The position numbers and the translations under genes are program-made. From DASZXJ01 sp035545895 (lineage in GTDB: Bacteria > Planctomycetota > Phycisphaerae > Tepidisphaerales > Tepidisphaeraceae), in NCBI GenBank assembly GCA_035545895.1, contig DASZXJ010000140.1:1-5010 (forward strand): a stretch of 5,010 nt of DNA. Reading direction: 5' to 3'. The notes beneath the pieces are model-generated. The model worked only from the letters and a program-made list of their open reading frames with translations, was not told the origin of the DNA and did not search any database. Positions 1 to 5,010 of this stretch are shown one piece after another (position 1 is the stretch's first letter; each line of letters opens with the position of its first letter).

Positions 1-153
1 TTTTTGCTTGGGAAGCAAAGCGACCGTAATCGATTTGCCCTTGGCATTGCCTGTTGATGTCGTCGGAGAGGACGAATCGCTCTTGCCGCAACCGTTCAAC
101 ATCATTGCCGAACCCAGCAACGCCGCCAACGCCAGTGAAAAAACTCGTTTCAC
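1..153 (-). CDS. Sugar ABC transporter solute-binding lipoprotein, N-terminal part (runs off left edge)
   Basis: Only the first 51 codons are inside the window; the frame is open at base 1. The visible part is a lipoprotein signal: basic start (MKR), hydrophobic core at residues 4-18, lipobox Leu19-Asn20-Gly21-Cys22, then a Ser/Thr-rich linker. The mature domain begins with the strand ITVALLPKQK, the usual first beta strand of periplasmic binding protein type 1 sugar receptors (RbsB/LsrB/RhaS class). It should capture the ligand and deliver it to the two permeases encoded just upstream. It is the last visible gene of the operon, 29 bases after the second permease. The GTG at 153 is preferred because GGAGGT lies 5 bases upstream; an in-frame ATG at 165 overlaps that ribosome site and has none of its own. 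Residue +2 after Cys is Gly, not Asp. Family is fairly sure; the ligand is unknown. Confidence 0.85.
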   Translation of the reverse strand, partial: MKRVFSLALAALLGSAMMLNGCGKSDSSSPTTSTGNAKGKSITVALLPKQK

Positions 154-157
154 GAAG

Positions 158-163
158 ACCTCC
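158..163 (-). promoter_or_regulatory. Shine-Dalgarno site deciding the GTG start of the binding protein
   Basis: On the minus strand GGAGGT occupies 163-158, followed by CTTC and the GTG at 153. This is close to a perfect anti-16S match at normal spacing. The upstream in-frame ATG (165-163) overlaps the motif by one base, and the bases before that ATG (CATATTCCTTCA) contain no such motif. Starting at GTG also gives a standard MKR signal-peptide start. Confidence 0.75.
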
Positions 164-182
164 ATTGAAGGAATATGTCGTA

Positions 183-1145
183 TCAACCCTTGCGCCCTCG
201 AACAGACAGTAGCCGATTCAGCAGGACCGAGCCGATCAGCAGCAAACCGATCACGATCAGGTTCAACTCCGCCTGATTCCACCGCCAGCTCACCAGCTCG
301 CGGGTTTCGTGTACCAGCAAAACGCCCAGCAGTGTGCCGAGCATGTTACCACGTCCGCCGAATATGCTCGTGCCTCCCAGCACCACGGCGGTGATGACAT
401 CCAGCTCCATTCCATCGCCGACGTCGGCTTTGGCGGAATCGCGGCGGGCGCCGTAGATCACCGCCGCCAGCCCGGCCATTCCACCGGACAGCGTATAGAG
501 CGCCAGCTTGATCTTATCTACCGGCACGCCGGAAAAACGTGTAGCCGTTTCATTATGGCCCATGGAATATAGATATCTTCCCCATCGGGTCTTGATCAGG
601 ATCACCGCCGCCGAGATCACCACCCCCATAAAAATGATGCCCGGTATCGGCAGGCCCAGGATCGTTCCCTCCCCGATCATGCGAAACGATTCGGGAAATT
701 TCGAAACCGAAACGCCTTCGCTATACCCCTCGGCGATCCCCTTAAACGCCGCCAGCGTCGCGAGCGTCACAATCAGCGGATGCACGTGCAGCTTGGAGAT
801 GAACAGCCCATTGAAGAACCCCGCCCACAATCCCATGCCGATCGCGACCGCCGCCGCGATCCAGACGCTGAATCCGTGATTGTACGTTTCTCCCAGCGCC
901 ACCGCCGACAGCGCCATGGCCGATCCAACCGACAGATCGATGCCCGACGTGATGATGATCAACGTCATCGGCACGGTCAGCAGCGCCATCTCCCACATGT
1001 TGCCGGAAAGTTGCAACTGCGTGCCGGGCGAGACAAACGTGTTTCGCCGCGGCGGCTCGGTCACGCCGGCCCAGATCATGAGCCCCACCAGCAACACCGC
1101 CAGCACCACTTCATGCCAATATGGGAAATCGCGAGGTCGGATCAC
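183..1145 (-). CDS. CUT2-type sugar ABC transporter permease (second, LsrD/RhaQ-like)
   Basis: This 320-residue inner-membrane protein forms half of the translocation channel. It belongs to the BPD_transp_2 (RbsC/LsrD) family, whose members are usually 310-340 residues, so it is full length. Visible marks are the early motif SGIDLSVGS (residues 67-75), the cytoplasmic loop RWGRYLYSMGHN (187-198) that should contact the ATPase, and the late motif GGTSIFGGRG (257-266). Hydrophobic segments lie near residues 12-28, 52-67, 71-85, 93-115, 122-137, 163-183, 214-231, 247-258, 266-280 and 293-311. The start is GTG, overlapping the stop of the first permease as GTGA, with a GGAGG 7 bases upstream. From memory of the family, the segment VHPLIVTLATL and the stretch before GGTSIFGG resemble LsrD more than LsrC. 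The transported sugar cannot be read from the sequence. Confidence 0.93.
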   Translation of the reverse strand: MIRPRDFPYWHEVVLAVLLVGLMIWAGVTEPPRRNTFVSPGTQLQLSGNMWEMALLTVPMTLIIITSGIDLSVGSAMALSAVALGETYNHGFSVWIAAAVAIGMGLWAGFFNGLFISKLHVHPLIVTLATLAAFKGIAEGYSEGVSVSKFPESFRMIGEGTILGLPIPGIIFMGVVISAAVILIKTRWGRYLYSMGHNETATRFSGVPVDKIKLALYTLSGGMAGLAAVIYGARRDSAKADVGDGMELDVITAVVLGGTSIFGGRGNMLGTLLGVLLVHETRELVSWRWNQAELNLIVIGLLLIGSVLLNRLLSVRGRKG

Positions 1146-2137
1146 GCGTGCGCCTCCGACGAGCTTTCCGGCGCCAGATGATCCGCCAGCACCGCCAGCA
1201 AAATAAACGCGCCGTGAATCGCTCTTTCCCAGTAACTGGCCGATGGGCCAAGTTTCATGAAGATCAAAACCGTGCCGACAATGCTCAGCAGCAATGCCCC
1301 CAGCGCCGAGCCGATGATCGTTCCACGCCCGCCGCTGATCGAAGTGCCACCGACCACCACGCAGGTGACGATCAGCAGTTCGCGGCTCTTGCCAAATCCC
1401 GGATCAATCACCTGAAGCTGCGTGGCGCTGACCAGTGTTGCGATGGCAGTCAAAATTCCGGTGATAATGAACACCGCCAGCTTGATTCGCGTCTGCGAAA
1501 TGCCCGCCAGATGCGCTGAGCGCACGTTGCTGCCCACCGCATAAATTCGCCGGCCAAGCGGAGTCTGCCGGGTCATGATGATAAATCCGACCACCACGAC
1601 AATCGCGGTGAGCACGCTCACGGGAATTCCAAAAATTGTACCCGTTCCAAAATATCGCAGGCCAGGCGGCATGTCCTGAATCCAGGTCGGGCCGATGACC
1701 CGCTGGGTGATCCCGCGCAGCGCCGTCAACATGCCCAGTGTCACAATGATCGACGGAACTCGTCCCACCGTCACCAGCAGGCCGTTGATCAAACCCACCA
1801 GCGCGCCCAGCGACAACATCGCCGCCACTCCCACCCACACCGGCAAGCCCAATCGCCCATCGGTTGTCGAGGTCAACTGCCCCATCACGGCTGCGCATAA
1901 TCCCATCAATGACCCGACCGAAATATCGATCTCGCCGGTCACGATCACCAGCGTCATTCCACAGCCGATGATCAGCGTTGGGGCAGCTCCCACCAGCATG
2001 TCGCGAATATTTCCGAGCAGCAGAAAGTTCGAATCGCGAATCGAGACGATCGCAACCGTCAATACCAGCAACAGCAGCACTCCCAGTTCCCGCTGCTGAT
2101 CGAGTCGATGAAATATTTTTCCCGTTCCAAATTTCAT
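1142..2137 (-). CDS. CUT2-type sugar ABC transporter permease (first, LsrC/RhaP-like)
   Basis: This 331-residue inner-membrane protein is the partner permease of the importer, of normal length for the BPD_transp_2 family. Key motifs are GEIDISVGS (residues 68-76), the ATPase-facing loop PLGRRIYAVGSN (193-204) and GGTSISGGRG (263-272). Hydrophobic segments are seen near 18-32, 51-66, 72-88, 99-122, 126-145, 171-189, 218-238, 253-263, 274-297 and 307-320. It ends in a short polar tail. A Trp-Ile-x-x-Met-Pro element (152-157) after the segment VPSIIVTLGML matches the pattern I recall in LsrC-type proteins. It starts with ATG overlapping the ATPase stop as ATGA; no clear Shine-Dalgarno precedes it, so translation is probably coupled to the ATPase. 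It differs enough from the second permease to form a heterodimer with it. Confidence 0.93.
   Translation of the reverse strand: MKFGTGKIFHRLDQQRELGVLLLLVLTVAIVSIRDSNFLLLGNIRDMLVGAAPTLIIGCGMTLVIVTGEIDISVGSLMGLCAAVMGQLTSTTDGRLGLPVWVGVAAMLSLGALVGLINGLLVTVGRVPSIIVTLGMLTALRGITQRVIGPTWIQDMPPGLRYFGTGTIFGIPVSVLTAIVVVVGFIIMTRQTPLGRRIYAVGSNVRSAHLAGISQTRIKLAVFIITGILTAIATLVSATQLQVIDPGFGKSRELLIVTCVVVGGTSISGGRGTIIGSALGALLLSIVGTVLIFMKLGPSASYWERAIHGAFILLAVLADHLAPESSSEAHA
1153..1157 (-). promoter_or_regulatory. Shine-Dalgarno site for the GTG-started second permease
   Basis: GGAGG reads 1157-1153 on the minus strand, 7 bases before the GTG at 1145. It lies inside the last codons of the first permease. Together with the GTGA overlap it supports the non-ATG start and translational coupling of the two permeases, giving the second one its own strong site. 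Confidence 0.7.
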
Positions 2138-3636
2138 GTCTTGGGTAACGCCAGTTCCAGCAGTTTTTCCTGAGTCGCATCCGGGCCCTGCAATTCGCCC
2201 GATATGCGGCCTTGACGCATCACGACGATTCGATCGCTCAGCGACAACAATTCCGGCAATTCCGATGAAATGAGCAGCGTTGCCATGCCCTTGCCCGCCA
2301 GTTCGCGAACAAGCTTGTGAACCTCGGCCTTGGCGCCCACATCGATCCCGCGCGTCGGTTCATCCAATAACAGGACTTTGGGATTCGGCGCCAGCCACTT
2401 GCCGAGCATGACTTTTTGCTGATTGCCGCCTGACAGCGTTTCGGTTGCGATCGAAGTGCTGGCCGCCTTGATCATCAGGCCGCGCATCAAGTCTTCCGAC
2501 AATTCGAACTGAAGTCGCCCGGAAATAAATCCGCCTCGCGTCAACGATTTCAGCACCGCCATTGTCAGATTGGCGCCCACCGACATCGGCAGGACCAGCC
2601 CCAGATGCTGCCGATCCTCCGGCACGAGCGCGATTCCCGCCGCCATCGATTCCTTGATCGAGTGCTTCCTAATCGGATTGCCGTTCACTCGCACTTCGCC
2701 GGAATCGTAATCATCAACACCGAATATCGCCTGGGCGACTTCCGAGCGGCCTGCCCCGACCAATCCCGCCAGCCCGACGATTTCACCGGCGCGCACCGTG
2801 AACGAAATATCCTGAAATGCCCGGCCTCGACTCAAGTTCTGCGTCTCCAGCACCACCGGGCCCGGTACGATTCCCGTGTCGTGCCGGCGACCCAGTTCGC
2901 CGATCTCGCGCCCGACCATTTTCTGGATCAGGCTCTGCGTCGTCATCGACTTGGTCGGCTCGGTCGCCACCCATCGGCCATCGCGAAAAACCGTCACGCG
3001 ATCGGACAGATCAAACACTTCCTCCATGCGATGGCTGACGTACAGCATGCTCACGCCTTCGCTGCGCAATTGCCGGATGATTCGAAAAAGCACTTCCGTT
3101 TCCCGCGCCGAAAGCGAAGCCGTCGGCTCATCCATAATCAGCAGCTTGACCTTGCGCGACAGCGCCCGCGCGATGCTCACCATTTGCCTTTGCGCGACGG
3201 TCATTTCCAGCAGTTCGCGCCGCTGGTCGATGGGTTCACCCAGGCGATCAAGCAGCGCGCGGGTTTGCAAACGCATTTCCCTGCGATTGAGAAACATTCC
3301 GCCAAGTATTTTGGGTTCACGCCCGACAAAAATGTTGTCTTCCGCGTTGAGATGCAGAAACGCGCTCGATTCCTGGTGGATCACGCCAATGCCCATGTCC
3401 TCGGCCTCGCGCACGTCGCCGAGTTTCAGGGGCACCCCATCCACCATGACCTGGCCCGTATCAGGCACGACCGATCCGGTGATGATTTTAATGAGAGTGG
3501 ACTTGCCCGCCCCGTTTTCGCCGCACAACGCATGGACTTCGCCGGGTGCAATGGACAGGCTGACATCGCGCAACGCCTGTACGCCGCCATACGATTTGCC
3601 TACATGTTGGATATCGACCAGCGATGCCTTGACCAA
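2134..3636 (-). CDS. Sugar ABC transporter ATP-binding protein with two nucleotide-binding domains (CUT2, RbsA/MglA/LsrA type)
   Basis: This 500-residue cytoplasmic protein powers the importer; RbsA, MglA and LsrA are also about 500 residues. Domain 1: Walker A GENGAGKST (39-47), Q-loop Gln88, a degenerate signature MTVAQRQ (145-151), Walker B LLIMDE (165-170) and switch His202. Domain 2: a degenerate Walker A GLVGAGRSE (291-299, Arg297 in place of Lys), VPEDR (338-342) at the Q-loop position, a canonical signature LSGGNQQ (401-407), Walker B VLLLDE (421-426), and Ser-Ser-Glu (457-459) where the switch His would be. So one composite ATP site (domain 1 Walker A with domain 2 signature) is canonical and the other is degenerate, which is usual for this family. 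The TTG start at 3636 has GAAAGG 4 bases upstream. No in-frame ATG or GTG lies between it and the in-frame TGA at 3687-3685. It is the first gene of the operon and overlaps the first permease by 4 bases. Confidence 0.95.
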   Translation of the reverse strand: MVKASLVDIQHVGKSYGGVQALRDVSLSIAPGEVHALCGENGAGKSTLIKIITGSVVPDTGQVMVDGVPLKLGDVREAEDMGIGVIHQESSAFLHLNAEDNIFVGREPKILGGMFLNRREMRLQTRALLDRLGEPIDQRRELLEMTVAQRQMVSIARALSRKVKLLIMDEPTASLSARETEVLFRIIRQLRSEGVSMLYVSHRMEEVFDLSDRVTVFRDGRWVATEPTKSMTTQSLIQKMVGREIGELGRRHDTGIVPGPVVLETQNLSRGRAFQDISFTVRAGEIVGLAGLVGAGRSEVAQAIFGVDDYDSGEVRVNGNPIRKHSIKESMAAGIALVPEDRQHLGLVLPMSVGANLTMAVLKSLTRGGFISGRLQFELSEDLMRGLMIKAASTSIATETLSGGNQQKVMLGKWLAPNPKVLLLDEPTRGIDVGAKAEVHKLVRELAGKGMATLLISSELPELLSLSDRIVVMRQGRISGELQGPDATQEKLLELALPKT

Positions 3637-3640
3637 AGCA

Positions 3641-3646
3641 CCTTTC
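3641..3646 (-). promoter_or_regulatory. Shine-Dalgarno-like site for the TTG start of the ATPase
   Basis: GAAAGG reads 3646-3641 on the minus strand, 4 bases before TTG at 3636. It is a partial match to the anti-16S sequence, a little close to the start. It is the best site near the only plausible start codon, since the open frame closes upstream at 3687-3685 and offers only a CTG (3669-3667) in between. Confidence 0.5.
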
Positions 3647-3697
3647 GTTTGGGTGCAGGAAGTTAGCAGGTCGCTTGTATCTGTTCAAACCTCATAC

Positions 3698-3728
3698 TTG
3701 ACACCCACAACCCTTCTTCGAGTAACAT
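3698..3728 (+). promoter_or_regulatory. Candidate sigma70-type promoter for the rightward gene
   Basis: A perfect -35 box TTGACA sits at 3698-3703. The best -10 is TAACAT at 3723-3728 (4 of 6 matches) with a long 19-base spacer, so the -10 half is weak. If used, transcription would begin near 3735. That would exclude the ATG at 3727 as start codon and favour the one at 3778. Confidence 0.35.
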
Positions 3729-3762
3729 GGCTGAACGAGGTAAAAGCTGCCGTTCTTATCGG

Positions 3763-3790
3763 ATTAAACTACACTTCATGCAGTCACCAA
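3763..3790 (-). promoter_or_regulatory. Candidate promoter for the importer operon
   Basis: On the minus strand a -10 like TTTAAT (3768-3763, 5 of 6 matches) follows a weak -35 TTGGTG (3790-3785, 3 of 6) after 16 bases. It would give a leader of roughly 120 bases before the TTG start and would overlap the first codons of the rightward gene. This is a pattern match only. Confidence 0.25.
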
Positions 3791-5010
3791 CAATCGACAA
3801 AATAGTCCTGACACGAGGGCAGCGATTGCTCGCGTTGTTCCCCAATGTCAGTCCTGTGGCAGCGCGAAATCTTTTTTTGTTCCCGCTGTTCATCGCTTCT
3901 GCAGCGGTCCTGTTTGTCTCCGCCAATTCGGTTTACACACGATTGTCCAAACCCTTCCCGCTGGACTGGTGGGAATCGATGTTCATCGTCGATGCCGCCC
4001 GCGCGATCCATGGCCAGCCCGTCTATGAAAAAGTCGGCGCCGGACATGCGACTCACATGTATGGCCCGCTTGGCACGTACACGATGGCGGCCATCTATCG
4101 CGTCACGGGCGTGATCGTCAACGCCGGGCGATGGCTGGCACTGATCGGCGGGATCGGTTCGACCCTGCTCTTTGTACTCGCCTTCGTCGAAAAACGAACG
4201 CTGGTTTACTTGCTCATCGGCACGGCCTTCTTCGTTTCACTGCACATTCGCTGTGTCGATCTCTTCACCAACACGCGCCCCGATGCGTTTGCGTTTTTGC
4301 TTTCGACGATCGCGCTCTTGGCAGCCTATCGCGCGGTCGAGCGCGCACAACCCATCTGGTATCTGGTGACGGCCAGCCTGACCGTCATCGCATTTCTCTA
4401 TAAACAACCGTATGCCGTTACCGCGCTGGTGCCTCCGCTGGCGGTATTTTTCATTCGACCGCGAGCGATGAAACGGCAGCTCATCACATCGTTCATTCCG
4501 CTGGCGATGATGGTTGTTGCGGGTATCACGTTGAAACTTGGCTTTCGTAATGTCTGGTTTTACATGGTGACGGTGCCCAGGCTCTATGGCGTGAGCCTCA
4601 TACGCATGCGACTGGGTATCGAATGCCTTTTTATGTACAACACGATCTACCTCGCGATTGTTTCGCTCATTGTGTTAGGGGCTGGAATCGAACATCTGCG
4701 CGACAGCAAGACCAAGTGGCTTTTCGCCTCGATGATTATCGGCGGTGGAATGGGAATACTCGCCTTTGCAAAGCATGGCGGCACGTACAACTCGCTGCTC
4801 ATGGTTTACGCACCGGCGGCTGCATTCTGCATGCTCAAGCTGCCGCAGGCCGTTGAAGTCATGATGACGTCAAAGATCAATTTGATTACGCGCGCCGTTT
4901 GTTCCGTGTCGCTGGCGTTCATGCTGACCGGCACTGCGTTTGGCACACCATTGATGTGGCGACTGGCGTTCGATCACGCCAGCAATACCGAAGACTTCGC
5001 CAAAGCCGTG
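3778..5010 (+). CDS. Multi-pass membrane protein, probable GT-C fold (PMT/GT39-like) glycosyltransferase, partial
   Basis: The frame is open from a stop at 3664-3666 to the right edge, giving 411 residues from the ATG at 3778; the C-terminus is missing. A hydrophobic segment (about 31-50) is followed by a loop with LDWWES (62-67), then GQPVY (79-83) and YGPLGTY (95-101). This layout (acidic loop after TM1, G-x-x-x-Y, Y-x-P-L) is that of PMT/GT39-like transferases, which move sugars from polyprenyl-phosphate carriers on the periplasmic side; Asp63 or Glu66 could be the catalytic acid. Further marks are TRPDA (166-170), YKQPYA (208-213) and KHGGTYN (332-338), with hydrophobic stretches near 119-137, 142-158, 170-186, 192-208, 211-226 and 234-252. 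An ATG at 3727 is an alternative start adding 17 basic residues; neither start has a good ribosome site. The membrane protein call is firm; the enzyme class is inferred and acceptor and donor are unknown. Confidence 0.75.
   Translation, partial: MQSPTIDKIVLTRGQRLLALFPNVSPVAARNLFLFPLFIASAAVLFVSANSVYTRLSKPFPLDWWESMFIVDAARAIHGQPVYEKVGAGHATHMYGPLGTYTMAAIYRVTGVIVNAGRWLALIGGIGSTLLFVLAFVEKRTLVYLLIGTAFFVSLHIRCVDLFTNTRPDAFAFLLSTIALLAAYRAVERAQPIWYLVTASLTVIAFLYKQPYAVTALVPPLAVFFIRPRAMKRQLITSFIPLAMMVVAGITLKLGFRNVWFYMVTVPRLYGVSLIRMRLGIECLFMYNTIYLAIVSLIVLGAGIEHLRDSKTKWLFASMIIGGGMGILAFAKHGGTYNSLLMVYAPAAAFCMLKLPQAVEVMMTSKINLITRAVCSVSLAFMLTGTAFGTPLMWRLAFDHASNTEDFAKAV

Larger units (their letters stand above)
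3637..3777. other. Divergent intergenic region between the importer operon and the membrane glycosyltransferase
   Basis: About 140 bases lie between the ATPase start and the preferred start of the rightward gene. It should hold the promoters for both transcripts. Visible elements are a perfect TTGACA facing right (3698-3703), a spaced inverted repeat TGTTCAA / TTGACA (3682-3688 and 3698-3703, one base out of register), and a short inverted repeat GAACG / CGTTC (3733-3737 and 3751-3755). No regulator gene, RNA gene or classic LacI-type palindrome was seen. Confidence 0.6.

Noticed and set aside
154..182. Possible terminator or attenuator between the second permease and the binding protein
   Set aside because: The 29-base gap has no inverted repeat or T-run and contains the ribosome site of the next gene, so read-through is expected.
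8..394. 128-codon plus-strand frame over the binding protein and second permease ends
   Set aside because: It is low in recognisable structure, antisense to two supported genes, and shows no ribosome site or family resemblance.
1404..2180. 258-codon minus-strand frame overlapping the first permease
   Set aside because: It is a shifted frame of the permease gene, rich in Arg, Gly and Asp and without hydrophobic segments. The permease frame carries all the family motifs.
2605..3666. 353-codon open frame on the plus strand opposite the ATPase
   Set aside because: It is antisense to a gene with full ATPase motifs. Its translation is rich in His, Arg and Gln with no recognisable domain, as expected from a GC-rich shadow frame.
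3733..3755. Inverted repeat GAACG / CGTTC as a terminator or operator
   Set aside because: The stem is only 5 base pairs with a 13-base loop and no T-run follows. It could arise by chance, so it is mentioned only as part of the intergenic region.
2876..3805. 309-codon open frame on the plus strand over the ATPase and the intergenic region
   Set aside because: It is a Ser/Arg/Pro-rich mirror of the ATPase coding strand with no domain or ribosome site, and it overlaps the better supported frame starting at 3778.

Overview
The window holds most of a sugar-type (CUT2 family) ABC importer operon on the minus strand and the first part of an unrelated multi-pass membrane protein on the plus strand. 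They diverge from a short intergenic region around 3637-3777. The sequence is moderately GC-rich, densely coding and bacterial. The solute-binding protein carries a lipoprotein signal. I cannot name the organism; a Gram-negative group such as Planctomycetota or a relative fits the protein style, but this is a low-confidence impression.

Minus strand, in transcription order: a double-domain ATPase (3636-2134, TTG start), a first membrane permease (2137-1142, ATG), a second membrane permease (1145-183, GTG) and a solute-binding lipoprotein that runs off the left edge (153-1, most likely GTG). The first three genes are joined by 4-base start/stop overlaps (ATGA and GTGA). The last follows after 29 bases. 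This is a complete importer: the lipoprotein catches the ligand outside the inner membrane, the two permeases form the channel, and the ATPase drives transport. The gene order (ATPase, permease, permease, binding protein) is that of lsrACDB, and the permeases look like the LsrC/LsrD and RhaP/RhaQ type. The ligand is therefore probably a monosaccharide or sugar-like molecule, but the sequence does not fix which one.

Plus strand: from about 3778 to the right edge an uninterrupted frame encodes at least 411 residues of a hydrophobic protein. It resembles the GT-C fold (PMT/GT39-like) lipid-linked-sugar glycosyltransferases. Nothing suggests it works with the importer.

The intergenic stretch contains a perfect TTGACA box facing right and a weaker candidate promoter facing left that overlaps the start of the rightward gene. 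No RNA gene, mobile element, CRISPR array or phage feature was seen. The window looks like ordinary chromosomal metabolic and envelope gene content, and I did not find a new system in it.
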